Below, one piece after another: positions 24,015 to 35,792 of a stretch of 64,000 bases of DNA. Source of the DNA: Tragulus kanchil (taxonomy: Eukaryota > Chordata > Mammalia > Artiodactyla > Tragulidae); assembly GCA_022376925.1 (NCBI GenBank), contig JAIOJX010000002.1, positions 130,582,831 to 130,646,830 on the forward strand, written 5' to 3'. The position numbers and the translations under genes were made by a program. The notes beneath the pieces were generated by a model. It did no database searches. It worked only from the letters and a program-made list of their open reading frames with translations, and had not been told where the DNA came from. Numbering within the stretch: the first letter of the stretch is position 1; the number at the start of each line of letters is the position of its first letter.

Positions 24015-24136
24015 GGGGACTGCCCTGGTGGTCCAGCAGTTAGGACACTGCAGTTCCACTGTTGGGACTGTGGGTTTGATCCCTGATCAGAGAACTGATG
24101 ATGCATGGTGTGAAAAAAAACACCTTAAAAAAAAAA
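24015..24136 (+). mobile_element. Short tRNA-derived SINE
   Basis: A head 'actgccctggtggtccagca' and a B-box-like 'gggtttgatccctgatc' are followed within 120 bases by an A-rich tail. The flanks 'aatgtatttg' and 'aacgtatttg' suggest a target-site duplication. The duplicate is at about 25147-25270. Confidence 0.7.
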
Positions 24137-25490
24137 CGTATTTGACTTCGGTCCATCTAATTAGATAACCACTCTCCAAATGAGACCTCTCTCTTTGGTT
24201 AGTCTGTCACTTGTTTTCAGTACAGAGCTCTAATAATCATCTCTATCCGGTTCTTCTTTTCTTCCAGGCACACAGGAAGATTACATTTCCCTTCCCTTAC
24301 ACATCTCTCACTACACTTGCAGTGAGACCCCCAGGTGACAAATTCTTGTACATTTATCGGTGGCTCATTAAAAACGTTAAAGCCAGTTTGGTTTTTGACC
24401 ACCTAGATCTCTGTTGAGTTCTCAGGCCTTTAGCAAAGTTTGGTTTGAACGTTACAGTTTGTTGCAGCGATAAATTGAACTATAATATTAAAGGGAGTAT
24501 GGGTGCCTCCCCAGCCCCGAAGTCAGCTTGGCAGTGCTAGAAGGCACCAAAGAGAGACTACAGGTGAAGGTACAGAGTCATGGCTCAGGATGCTGCCGCC
24601 ACTCCCTCATCAGCATATTTTACTTCAGCAGATAACCTTAAGGCTTTGGGTTTTATGCTTATGAAGGAAGGTGCATTTCTTTACTTATATGTCTCATCTT
24701 ACAGCAAAAACACAAATTTTACAGAGGTAGGATATGCCTTATATCACTTCTAGATTCTCCAATGGGGGTTTCCCTGGTGGTCCAGTGGGTAAGGACACCA
24801 CCTTGCAGTGCAAGAGGCGCCGGTTCGATCCCTGGCCTGGGAAGATCCCATGTGCCCCGTAGTGGCTGGACCAGTGTGTCCTTACGAGTCGGAGCTCTGG
24901 AGCGCATGCGCCCAGAGCCGGTGCTCTGCGACAACAGAGGCCACTGCGATGGGAGGCCCACACGGGCCAAAGAGCAAAGATGGAGGAAAAATAGAGAAAT
25001 GAAAGACCAATAGAAGTGGCCCGCCAGCCCTCATCCCTCCCCACCCCACCCTACGCCAAAATAAATAAATAAATAAATAAATAAATAAATGTAGGTTCTC
25101 CAATGACTCTGCCACAGGGCTGGGATACCAGATGAAGAATGTATTTGGGGACTGCCCTGGTGGTCCAGCAGTTAGGACACTGCAGTTCCACTGTTGGGAC
25201 TGTGGGTTTGATCCCTGATCAGAGAACTGATGATGCATGGTGTGAAAAAAAACACCTTAAAAAAAAAACGTATTTGACTTCGGTCCATCTAATTAGATAA
25301 CCACTCTCCAAATGAGACCTCTCTCTTTGGTTAGTCTGTCACTTGTTTTCAGTACAGAGCTCTAATAATCATCTCTATCCGGTTCTTCTTTTCTTCCAGG
25401 CACACAGGAAGATTACATTTCCCTTCCCTTACACATCTCTCACTACACTTGCAGTGAGACGCCGCCAGGTGACAAATTCTTGTACATTTA

Positions 25491-26350
25491 CTTCTCAACA
25501 TGAGTTCTTCAGTGCTATCCCTATGGCAGTGGCCACACAAGTATATGTTGAGATGGTGGCATCAAAAGTTGGTAGAGCCTTTGCCAACTGTGTTTTTGAT
25601 AGACAAATTACAATGAGCCGAGACCCTTGCCAGTTCACACGGGACATGTTTAGTAGGATGGGCAAGAAGTGGACCTTTGGTGTTTTATATCCTTGAGATT
25701 TGGGGATTGCTTATCATCTCAGCCTAACTAGTCTATCCTGACTGGTATAGTAAGAAAATGACTATCCTCAAGCCAGCTGTCACAATTGGGGTAGGTCAGT
25801 TTATGAGCTACAGGCAGTCCAATACTAAGAACTCATCCCAGGGCAATTATGCACTCATTCTGCGACTTGAAGAAGAGCTCTGGGGTGTGCTTCTGTGTGT
25901 CTGGAATAATGGGAATTTGGCTCACTTCTTTGGAAACGTTCTTTTACTAAACGAAAATCCACTGAACTTATGTTGTGTATGTCACTCGGGGTTTTGTTTT
26001 AGGGGACGCTGTGTTGAATGAAGGTCTGTGTCACCTTTTACCTTAAACTGAATTTAATCACTATAAAGCAGAATTTCTCAATCTTGAAAAGATGAACATG
26101 TTGTACTGGTACTTCTGTGTTATATGGGGATGTCCTGTGCATTATAGGATATTTAGCAGCTTCCTGGCCTCTATCCAGTAACCCATCCATTTAGTTGTGA
26201 CAACAAAAAAATGTCTTTTCATTTGTCAAATGTCCCTTAGAAGGCAAAATCACCCTTAGCTGAGAACCTCTGTTCTAAGATCTTGGTCTTGCCAGCTGTA
26301 AAACAGGATCACTATCATGAAGCTCACAAGATTGTTATGAAGACTGAATT
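25491..26350. other. Single-copy intron with a MER20 element
   Basis: Bases 25491-26060 show no feature I recognise. About 26068-26276 matches the MER20 hAT transposon pattern: 'gcagaatttctcaatcttg' at the start, 'gttgtgacaacaaaaaaatg' in the middle and 'gctgagaacctctg' at the end. Confidence 0.6.
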
Positions 26351-26649
26351 ATAGATAAAGTGCTTGCCATATGATTGGGGGAAAGGATCCAGAGCTGAGG
26401 GAGGAATTTGTGTGCGACCTTGAAGATGCCCAAGTTTTTCTATGGAGCTGCACTTTGACTTATGGCCATAGTAATCCACTCATTTAGCCCATCTGTATTT
26501 TATCTCCGCTCTCTAGGATTACATGGTGTTTTTCTCAAGGGAAGTGACCAAGTTTTATATATTTACATTCTTCCATATTATGTACTAGCATATATTGGAT
26601 GACAAATAAAATATGGCTGATGAATTTCTTTAATACAAAGCACCAAGTG

Positions 26650-27035
26650 TCATTTTCACCCCAGGGTATATCTGCTGGGAATGCTCTCCTTCCTTTTTCC
26701 CACTACCCACTTCCACATCCTTGTTCCAGCTGTAAAACTTCTACTTATTCCTCAAAACCATCCTTCATGTCATCAGGAAGTTTTCCCTAATCACCCCCAC
26801 CCCATATTTGAAATTTAATCATTATGCTGCCTTTCTACTTTATAAATGTAGCTCTTATTGAACTTACCACTGTATGGTCATTTATTATATTCCCTTCCAT
26901 TTGTGGACTACACCACTGAAGGGGAGGGATTGATCTTGACATTTTTTTGCATGTTTTCTGTTTTTGTTTGTCTATTTTACAATATTCAGCATAGTAACCA
27001 GCCTCAGTAAGAGTTCAATGTTTGTTGAGAGCATA
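26650..27035. repeat. L2-like LINE fragment
   Basis: The pattern resembles an L2 3' region: 'ggaatgctctccttcc', 'tcctcaaaaccatccttcat', 'aggaagttttccctaatcac' and later 'gttcaatgtttgttgagag'. It is diverged and non-coding. Copy at about 27800-28185. Confidence 0.55.
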
Positions 27036-27122
27036 AGTGAGTAAGTGATGGGAGTAGAGGAGCAGGAAGGTGAAGCATAATCGTGGAGGTTTATGGTTGC
27101 CAAAGCCTCCTCCCATAAATAC

Positions 27123-27239
27123 CTGTCAGATAAGTCAGAGCTTCAAACGGCACCTCTTTATAGTCATTCAGAAACATCTGGATCTGCCGCATACTAATCC
27201 TCAGGTCAGATTCGTTGAATTCATAAGGAATATTCCACC
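27123..27239 (-). CDS. DNAH3: DNAH3 exon n-6, copy A
   Basis: The exon is 117 bp. Two bases complete the glycine after FGPL, then [29 protein letters not shown] and TYLT follow, ending in the first base of a split glycine. The acceptor is CTCATGCAG and the donor is GACAG then GTATTT. It belongs to the AAA6 lid to C-terminal-domain transition. The copy at 28273-28389 differs by one synonymous base. Confidence 0.93.
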
Positions 27240-28272
27240 CTGCATGAGGCAAAGATGAATTAGAGGCTTCAGGGATGAGAGCTCTTAATTCCCACTCAGA
27301 GACTGAGCTGGTGAAGTTAAACGTCATTATGGATCAAAAGCCTCTTTTCAGTCCCATGAATATTAAGCCCCATGCCAACTATTAGCTTTGACATTTACTG
27401 CCAACATGGGCGATCTTCTGTCTGAAAAACATCCATTCTAGAGTCAGTTTGCTTATGGATCTCCCCATTCTGTCAAGGAAGATGAACCATTGTTATAATA
27501 ATAGATAAAGTGCTTGCCATATGATTGGGGGAAAGGATCCAGAGCTGAGGGAGGAATTTGTGTGCGACCTTGAAGATGCCCAAGTTTTTCTATGGAGCTG
27601 CACTTTGACTTATGGCCATAGTAATCCACTCATTTAGCCCATCTGTATTTTATCTCCGCTCTCTAGGATTACATGGTGTTTTTCTCAAGGGAAGTGACCA
27701 AGTTTTATATATTTACATTCTTCCATATTATGTACTAGCATATATTGGATGACAAATAAAATATGGCTGATGAATTTCTTTAATACAAAGCACCAAGTGT
27801 CATTTTCACCCCAGGGTATATCTGCTGGGAATGCTCTCCTTCCTTTTTCCCACTACCCACTTCCACATCCTTGTTCCAGCTGTAAAACTTCTACTTATTC
27901 CTCAAAACCATCCTTCATGTCATCAGGAAGTTTTCCCTAATCACCCCCACCCCATATTTGAAATTTAATCATTATGCTGCCTTTCTACTTTATAAATGTA
28001 GCTCTTATTGAACTTACCACTGTATGGTCATTTATTATATTCCCTTCCATTTGTGGACTACACCACTGAAGGGGAGGGATTGATCTTGACATTTTTTTGC
28101 ATGTTTTCTGTTTTTGTTTGTCTATTTTACAATATTCAGCATAGTAACCAGCCTCAGTAAGAGTTCAATGTTTGTTGAGAGCATAAGTGAGTAAGTGATG
28201 GGAGTAGAGGAGCAGGAAGGTGAAGCATAATCGTGGAGGTTTATGGTTGCCAAAGCCTCCTCCCATAAATAC

Positions 28273-28389
28273 CTGTCAGATAAGTCAGAGCTTCAAATGG
28301 CACCTCTTTATAGTCATTCAGAAACATCTGGATCTGCCGCATACTAATCCTCAGGTCAGATTCGTTGAATTCATAAGGAATATTCCACC
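28273..28389 (-). CDS. DNAH3: DNAH3 exon n-6, duplicate copy B
   Basis: This is a copy of 27123-27239 displaced 1150 bp, with CCA instead of CCG for one proline. Splice sites are intact. It would add 39 residues in frame if real. I regard it as an assembly duplicate; the single substitution could be a heterozygous site, which would fit un-merged haplotypes. Confidence 0.75.
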
Positions 28390-28634
28390 CTGCATGAGGC
28401 AAAGATGAATTAGAGGCTTCAGGGATGAGAGCTCTTAATTCCCACTCAGAGACTGAGCTGGTGAAGTTAAACGTCATTATGGATCAAAAGCCTCTTTTCA
28501 GTCCCATGAATATTAAGCCCCATGCCAACTATTAGCTTTGACATTTACTGCCAACATGGGCGATCTTCTGTCTGAAAAAACATCCATTCTAGAGTCAGTT
28601 TGCTTATGGATCTCCCCATTTGTCAAGGAAGATG

Positions 28635-29107
28635 TTAACCATCCTGAGAACTGTGGAATGAAAATTATTCACCATGGCTGGAATACCATAGTAATGCACA
28701 GAACACCAAAAATAACACTAAAGCACAGCTAGAGAGCAGTATCTGCGACTGGGTGACAGACCTAAATTAGCTTTGAGAATTGCCCTCCTCGCACTCATGG
28801 GAAAACTAGATGACTGGTCTTGAAGAAACTATTGCTTGCATTTCTAAAGGTTACAATGATAAATGCCCAGTGGGGCTGCACAAGTAACAAATGTATGAAC
28901 CAGACCTGAGATAAGACAGTCAAGTGTGGTGGGACCTGTGCTCCATGGAGATGTTTAATTTCTTTCTAAACATTTACATTCAAATTAAAAATAAAATTAC
29001 AAAAACTTGGACTTCCCTGGTGTTCCAGTGGTTAAGAACCCTCCTGCCAATGCAGGGGACACAGATGTGATTCCTGGTCCAGGAAGATTCAACATGTTGC
29101 AAGGCAA
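28635..29107. other. Single-copy intron stretch leading into a SINE
   Basis: No feature recognised in 28635-29000. A CHR-type SINE begins at 29009. Confidence 0.5.
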
Positions 29108-29272
29108 CAAAGCCCATGAGCCATACTACTGAGCCCATGTCCTAGAGCTGGTGCTCTGCCATGAGAAACCTGCACACTGCAGTGAAGAGTAGTTCTCATT
29201 CACTGAAACTAGAGAAAGCCCTTACATAGCAATGAAGACCCAGTATAGACAAAAATGAATTAAAAAACAAAC
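29009..29272 (+). mobile_element. CHR-type tRNA-derived SINE (classical form)
   Basis: The head is 'acttccctggtgttccagtg'. The body has 'gccatactactgagcccatg', 'gaagagtagttctcattcac' and 'gcaatgaagacccagtatag', then an A-rich tail. Flanks 'aaaaactt' and 'aaaaacttt' may be the target-site duplication. Its right part recurs at 30269-30435 by unit 11. Confidence 0.75.
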
Positions 29273-29306
29273 AAAAACTTTGTCTTCTGACAAAACACAA
29301 CTGGGA

Positions 29307-29339
<33 letters not shown>

Positions 29340-30467
29340 CTGGGCAGTTGACATAAGCCAAACTGCTGTGTGGATTTTTGAAGGTCTGGCATGGATGGAG
29401 GAATGTGGCATGGGAAGATGCAAATGTGTAGGGAGTGCTCCCTTTGGTTGTCTCATCTCTGAAACCCTGTGTGGAAGTGTCAGGTGATATGGAGCTAACT
29501 GGGGCAGGTAGAAGGAAAGAGGATGTTCTGAGAGAGTCACCAAGAAGACAATTTTCTTCCTTTGTAACCCCCTCAAATTGCTTACAATTCTTTGAGGTGT
29601 ATCATTTCAAGAAAAGAATCATAGATAGCCCATGGGTGAGAAAAATAATCCAGCCTTAAAACCATAGTGATTTGGGATCTGTATTTAGTTTGACGATCTC
29701 CTCCAATAAGAATACTTAGTCACTTAAGTTAGGCCATGGATAGGCTACATTAATAAAGAAATTTATGTTTATTTTTTTCAAGGAGAAGTACAGATTTCCC
29801 AGTTGTTTTTCTTTCATTGTTATGAACATGTAAGGAGAGCAACCTAAATTGTTACAAATTACCTGGTGAAAATTCCCTGGCAAGTGGCCATCGTACCCAA
29901 GATAGGCAAAAACAAACCAAAGGGAAGACTTTCAATCTTCTGATTATCACATTACTTCAGTAATTAGGAGACCTCTGATTCTGGAGCATCACCTCTTTCC
30001 CTGACATTGATCCTAATCTGGTTGTAGAGTTGGCCAGACTTATTAAATAAAAATACAGGGACACTCAGTGAAATTAATTTCAGATAAACAACAAATCATA
30101 TTTAGTATAAATATGTCCCAAATATTGCATGGAGCATACTTATACCTTTCTTTCTTCTTATGTGTTATTTTACTGGCAACCCTGAGTACAAACTTGATGC
30201 ACTCCTGCATCTGTCTATGATCCTTCCTCTGGCAATCCAGGTACACAGTCATCTCTCACCTAGGGGCCCAAAGCCCATGAGCCATACTACTGAGCCCATG
30301 TCCTAGAGCTGGTGCTCTGCCATGAGAAACCTGCACACTGCAGTGAAGAGTAGTTCTCATTCACTGAAACTAGAGAAAGCCCTTACATAGCAATGAAGAC
30401 CCAGTATAGACAAAAATGAATTAAAAAACAAACAAAAACTTTGTCTTCTGACAAAACACAACTGGGA

Positions 30468-30502
<35 letters not shown>

Positions 30503-31436
30503 CTGGGCAGTTGACATAAGCCAAACTGCTGTGTGGATTTTTGAAGGTCTGGCATGGATGGAGGAATGTGGCATGGGAAGATGCAAATGTGTAGGGAGTG
30601 CTCCCTTTGGTTGTCTCATCTCTGAAACCCTGTGTGGAAGTGTCAGGTGATATGGAGCTAACTGGGGCAGGTAGAAGGAAAGAGGATGTTCTGAGAGAGT
30701 CACCAAGAAGACAATTTTCTTCCTTTGTAACCCCCTCAAATTGCTTACAATTCTTTGAGGTGTATCATTTCAAGAAAAGAATCATAGATAGCCCATGGGT
30801 GAGAAAAATAATCCAGCCTTAAAACCATAGTGATTTGGGATCTGTATTTAGTTTGACGATCTCCTCCAATAAGAATACTTAGTCACTTAAGTTAGGCCAT
30901 GGATAGGCTACATTAATAAAGAAATTTATGTTTATTTTTTTCAAGGAGAAGTACAGATTTCCCAGTTGTTTTTCTTTCATTGTTATGAACATGTAAGGAG
31001 AGCAACCTAAATTGTTACAAATTACCTGGTGAAAATTCCCTGGCAAGTGGCCATCGTACCCAAGATAGGCAAAAACAAACCAAAGGGAAGACTTTCAATC
31101 TTCTGATTATCACATTACTTCAGTAATTAGGAGACCTCTGATTCTGGAGCATCACCTCTTTCCCTGACATTGATCCTAATCTGGTTGTAGAGTTGGCCAG
31201 ACTTATTAAATAAAAATACAGGGACACTCAGTGAAATTAATTTCAGATAAACAACAAATCATATTTAGTATAAATATGTCCCAAATATTGCATGGAGCAT
31301 ACTTATACCTTTCTTTCTTCTTATGTGTTATTTTACTGGCAACCCTGAGTACAAACTTGATGCACTCCTGCATCTGTCTATGATCCTTCCTCTGGCAATC
31401 CAGGTACACAGTCATCTCTCACCTAGGGGCCCAAAG
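29108..31436. repeat. Tandem duplication unit 11 (about 1.16 kb, contains the 3' edge of a DNAH3 exon)
   Basis: Copy 1 is 29108-30268 and copy 2 is 30269-31436, offset 1161 rising to 1163 because the (CA)n run is one unit longer in copy 2. The right edge takes in the donor and about 14 bases of the 31423 exon, so 'ctcacctaggggcccaaag' also appears at 30256-30273 without the rest of the exon. Confidence 0.95.
29310..29338. repeat. (CA)n microsatellite
   Basis: About fourteen CA units lie between two 'aactggg' motifs. The duplicate at 30473-30501 is one unit longer. Confidence 0.9.
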
Positions 31437-31667
31437 TTTCTCCTCTCTTGCACGACGGCATGGAAGAAGCAAAGGCCAAACAACAGCTTTTGCCACATCA
31501 CTGGTTTGGTACAGCTTTGGAAGAAGACAGGGTCTGAGATAGGGTCATTGAGGTAGGAGCGCAAAAGATTGGCCCGGAGTCCTTTAGGGGGCTCATTGGT
31601 CATTTTAATCCCATTTTGTAGGATGCTGACTGGAAACTTCTCTGATGGATAGCTGGTTAACCAGAGT
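31423..31667 (-). CDS. DNAH3: DNAH3 exon n-7
   Basis: The exon is 245 bp. One base completes an arginine, then [35 protein letters not shown] and [18 protein letters not shown] follow, ending with the first base of a split glycine. The acceptor is GTTCTTCTAG and the donor is CTAG then GTGAGA. It encodes the end of AAA6 and its lid; the PKGLRANLL and FHA..QERR blocks are nearly invariant in dynein heavy chains. Present once, apart from 14 bases repeated at 30260-30273. Confidence 0.95.
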
Positions 31668-32387
31668 CTAGAAGAACAACAGATTCAATTATTTAGAGCA
31701 TTGTAATATATTATATTTAAAAATAGTAATAAAAACAACCTACTATTTCTGACACTCTGCTAGATGTTGAACCCCATGCTAAGAATTTAATTTATGTCCC
31801 TTCATTTACTTTAATCCTCACAGCCGTCCTATCATTTACCAGTGAGGAAACAGAGGCATAGCGAGGTCAAGTGGGATTTTCAAGGGTACACCTTGTTTCT
31901 TGCTTCCAGATATGCAGTCTTGCTGCTGGAAGCAGGGGGAAGAGGAGAAGAGGAAGAGAAACGGGGGCTAAGGAGGAGAGAAAAGACAAGCAAACAGAAT
32001 GCCAAGGAGTTACAGAATCGACTGCAGGGACGGAGGAAAGTAATGTGCTGTGGGAGTCCTCCGGTGGGGAGAGAGAAAGTCTACAAACTACTCCCAGGGA
32101 GTCAATAGCCTTAGCCTATTTTTATAAATAAAGTTTGATTGGAACATGGCCACACCCCTTCATTTACAAATTATTTATGGATACTTTCACGTTACAACAG
32201 CAGAGTTGAAAGTTGCAATTGGCAATATGACCTGCAAAGCCTAAAATATTTACTATCTGGCCCCTTACAGGAAAAGTTTGTTGACTTCTGTCAAAGGGGC
32301 CAGTGGCATTTTAGATGGATCTTGAGAATATAGGTTTTTTCCTTAAATAATAAAAGTTTATGTATGCCCATAAAAAATGAGGATCTG
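31668..32387. other. Intron stretch with purine-rich patch and an old DNA-transposon fragment
   Basis: A GA-rich patch lies at about 31930-31995. About 32118-32298 resembles an old hAT-like interspersed repeat ('aataaagtttgattggaaca', 'aaatatttactatctggccc', 'aagtttgttgacttctg'); the same family is in reverse at 35487-35792. I do not assign it a name. Confidence 0.55.
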
Positions 32388-32658
32388 GGGCTTCCCTGGT
32401 GGTCCAGTGGGTAAGGACACCGCCTTGCAGTGCAAGGGGTGCTGGTTCGATCCCTGGCCTGGGAAGATCCTATGTGTGGTGGAGCAGCTGGACCGATGTG
32501 TCCAACTACTGAGCCGGAGCTCTAGAGCGCATGTGCCCAGAGCAGGTGCTCTGCAATGAGAGGGGCCACGGCGATGGGAGGCCCACACAGGCCAAAGAGC
32601 AAAGATAAATAAATGAAAGATCAATAGAAGTGGCCAAAAAAAAAAAAAAAAAAAAAAA
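32388..32658 (+). mobile_element. tRNA-derived SINE, subfamily with distinct 3' body
   Basis: Forward copy with head 'cctggtggtccagtgggtaa', B-box 'ggttcgatccctgg' and 'atcaatagaagtggcc', followed directly by a long poly-A. Flanks 'gaggatctggg' on both sides form the target-site duplication. Confidence 0.88.
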
Positions 32659-32733
32659 GAGGATCTGGGTAAAAGTATTTAGTAAGAAAAAAAAAAATAT
32701 ATATATATAATTTTACCATCTACAGGTTAACAT

Positions 32734-35016
32734 TTTGGCACATTATCTTTCAGACTTTTATTTATTTGTTTTTCTTACTCAAGCTCAAGTTACATACATA
32801 CTGTGGCATCCTGTTGTGTTTCATTTCTGTGTCTTTTTTTTTTTTGATAGGAAAGTTTCCAGCAGGCAGATTTGGGGATGAAAAGTCATTAAAGACATAG
32901 GCTCAGCAACTGCATGGAGAAGGAAAAGTTGGGGATGTGGTGGGGAATGGTGGGCAGCCTGCTGTGGTCCAGGCACAGCACCAAAGGGCAGGAAAGAGGC
33001 CATAACCTGGTGACCGGTGACCTGATCTCAGTTTGCAGATGGCAGATGTTTAACTCCAACAATGCAAACCAACACAATGCTATAGCACATTTTGAAAGTA
33101 TTTGCCAACTTTTAAAAATCTAGGGCTTTCTTTTAAAATCCTAGTTTCCCATTTTTCCTTTAAAATAATAAGTATAGGGCTTCCCTGGTGGTCCAGTGGG
33201 TAAGGACACAGCTTTGCAGTGCAAGGGGCACCAGTTCGATCCCTGGCCTGGGAAGATCCCACGTGCTGCAGAGCGACTGGACCGATGTGTCCAATTATCG
33301 AGCTGGAGCTCTGGGGCGCATGTGCCCAGAGCCGGTGCTCTGCGACAACAGAGGCCACCGCGATGGGAGGCCCACACGGGCCAAAGAACAAAGATGGATG
33401 AAAATAGATAAATGAAAGACCAATAGAAGTGGCCCACCTACCCCCTCCCTCCCCAACCCACCCCCCCCCAAATAAATAAATAATAAACATTTAAAAATAA
33501 ATAAATAAAAATAAAATAATAAGTATATCTGGACACAAGAGGCCTGCACTCTTGCATGGCAACAGTTAGCTGTCATTAGGCAGTAATTACTCTTCTCTAC
33601 AGGGCATGCACTTACAGTTCACCACAGTCCCCTACGGATATTCACCTAAGGCTGACTTTCCATGATGATAGCTTTTGCAGTGTGGAAAGTGGAATATTTC
33701 TTGTACCCAGTCCTCTTCACTCATTTATGCTACATTCCTGGCTTGTGTAAGCACTTGAACTTGTGACTTTGGGGTTAAGACCATGTTATAGAACATCTTA
33801 AATGTCAACATGAATAATTTTTCTTCATTAAGTATGTCACTGATGATAATGAATCAACTCAGCAACCCACACCAAAAACTTAAAATGGATTTCCCTAAAC
33901 TCTTTGGCACATTATCTTTCAGACTTTTATTTATTTGTTTTTCTTACTCAAGCTCAAGTTACATACATACTGTGGCATCCTGTTGTGTTTCATTTCTGTG
34001 TCTTTTTTTTTTTTGATAGGAAAGTTTCCAGCAGGCAGATTTGGGGATGAAAAGTCATTAAAGACATAGGCTCAGCAACTGCATGGAGAAGGAAAAGTTG
34101 GGGATGTGGTGGGGAATGGTGGGCAGCCTGCTGTGGTCCAGGCACAGCACCAAAGGGCAGGAAAGAGGCCATAACCTGGTGACAGGTGACCTGATCTCAG
34201 TTTGCAGATGGCAGATGTTTAACTCCAACAATGCAAACCAACACAATGCTATAGCACATTTTGAAAGTATTTGCCAACTTTTAAAAATCTAGGGCTTTCT
34301 TTTAAAATCCTAGTTTCCCATCTTTCCTTTAAAATAATAAGTATAGGGCTTCCCTGGTGGTCCAGTGGGTAAGGACACAGCTTTGCAGTGCAAGGGGCAC
34401 CAGTTCGATCCCTGGCCTGGGAAGATCCCACGTGCTGCAGAGCGACTGGACCGATGTGTCCAATTATCGAGCTGGAGCTCTGGGGCGCATGTGCCCAGAG
34501 CCGGTGCTCTGCGACAACAGAGGCCACCGCGATGGGAGGCCCACACGGGCCAAAGAACAAAGATGGATGAAAATAGATAAATGAAAGACCAATAGAAGTG
34601 GCCCACCTACCCCAAATAAATAATAAACATTTAAAAATAAATAAATAAAAATAAAATAATAAGTATATCTGGACACAAGAGGCCTGCACTCTTGCATGGC
34701 AACAGTTAGCTGTCATTAGGCAGTAATTACTCTTCTCTACAGGGCATGCACTTACAGTTCACCACAGTCCCCTACGGATATTCACCTAAGGCTGACTTTC
34801 CATGATGATAGCTTTTGCAGTGTGGAAAGTGGAATATTTCTTGTACCCAGTCCTCTTCACTCATTTATGCTACATTCCTGGCTTGTGTAAGCACTTGAAC
34901 TTGTGACTTTGGGGTTAAGACCATGTTATAGAACATCTTAAATGTCAACATGAATAATTTTTCTTCATTAAGTATGTCACTGATGATAATGAATCAACTC
35001 AGCAACCCACACCAAA
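32734..35016. repeat. Tandem duplication unit 12 (about 1.15 kb, intronic)
   Basis: Copy 1 is 32734-33876 and copy 2 is 33903-35016, with filler 33877-33902. The offset drops from 1169 to 1140 because copy 2 lacks about 29 bases of the C-rich and AAAT part of the SINE. Otherwise differences are single bases (33134 T versus 34322 C region; ACC versus ACA near 33014). Confidence 0.93.
33177..33512 (+). mobile_element. tRNA-derived SINE, subfamily with distinct 3' body
   Basis: This is a full-length forward copy with a perfect 15-base target-site duplication, 'aaaataataagtata' (33162-33176 and 33513-33527). The head, B box, 'agaccaatagaagtggcc' block, C-rich spacer and (AAAT)n tail are all present. 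The copy at 34346-34652 has a shortened C-rich spacer. Confidence 0.92.
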
Positions 35017-35067
35017 TAGAATTCTTGAAATTAATGGATTCTCTCTTAAACTCCTACATGAATCTTA

Positions 35068-35352
35068 TTTCTTTTTTTTTTTATTCTGGTTTTTTTTTTT
35101 TTTTGGCCACTTCTATTGATCTTTCATTTATTTATCTTTGTTCTTTGGCCTGTGTGGGCCTCCCATCGCCGTGGCCTCTCTCATTGCAGAGCACCGGCTC
35201 TGGGCGCATGTGCTCTAGAGCTCCGGCTCGGTAGTTGGACACATAGGTCCAGCTGCTCCCCAGCACGTGGGATCTTCCCAGGCCAGGGATTGAACCTGTG
35301 CCCCTTGCACTGCAAGGCGGTGTCCCTACCCACTGGACCACCAAGGAAGCCC
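35068..35352 (-). mobile_element. tRNA-derived SINE, subfamily with distinct 3' body
   Basis: Reverse copy: two poly-T runs, then 'ggccacttctattgatcttt', the body and the head complement ending 'ccaccaaggaagccc'. It is flanked by a perfect 'cctacatgaatctta' (35053-35067 and 35353-35367). Duplicate at 36241-36525. Confidence 0.9.
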
Positions 35353-35486
35353 CCTACATGAATCTTACATGAGCCTTACATGAATACAATTAACTATGGC
35401 CTAGTTTGGCTTTATAAATAAACACCACTTTCCTATTTTCAGGCAGACGTAACTAAAATAAAAATAAATAGCAAACTTTGTTGCCT

Positions 35487-35792
35487 AGAGCAGGATTTGA
35501 CAGACTTTTCCTGTGAAGGATCAAATAGTAAATGGTTTAGCCTTTGCAGGCCATATGGTCTCTGTCACAACTACCTGAAGCATAGAAGCAGTTGTAGACA
35601 ATATTTGAGTGAACATGACTATATTTCAATAGAACTTTATAACTATTTATAGACACTAAAATTTGAATTTTATATACTTTTCATATGTCATGAAGTACTA
35701 TTCTTCCACAAAAAAGTAAAGCTATTTTTAGATTACAAGATGTACAAACACAGGCAGCAGAATGGATTTGGCTATTGTTTGCTGACCCCTGG
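35487..35792 (-). repeat. Old hAT-like interspersed repeat
   Basis: The stretch is bounded by 'agcaggatttgacagacttt' and 'gtttgctgacccctggtcc', the imperfect inverted ends of a mammalian DNA transposon family whose name I cannot give with confidence. Duplicate at 36660-36965. Confidence 0.5.

Larger units (their letters stand above)
23261..25490. repeat. Tandem duplication unit 9 (about 1.13 kb, intronic)
   Basis: Copy 1 is 23261-24356 and copy 2 is 24397-25490, with filler 24357-24396. Differences are small indels, such as 'gccctccccccagcc' versus 'gcctccccagcc' and 'gagacccccagg' versus 'gagacgccgccagg'. The unit holds two SINEs. Confidence 0.93.
26351..28634. repeat. Tandem duplication unit 10 (about 1.15 kb, contains a DNAH3 exon)
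   Basis: Copy 1 is 26351-27484 and copy 2 is 27501-28634, offset exactly 1150 over most of the length, with about 16 bases of filler. Differences are one synonymous substitution in the exon (27144 region C, 28294 region T) and two one-base indels near the right edge. Confidence 0.95.

Noticed and set aside
21327..25238. Minus-strand open frames of 95-166 codons repeated across the window
   Set aside because: All coincide with tRNA-derived SINE copies and read through the SINE body antisense; the same peptides recur at 33080, 34249, 42044 and 56754. They are repeat shadows.
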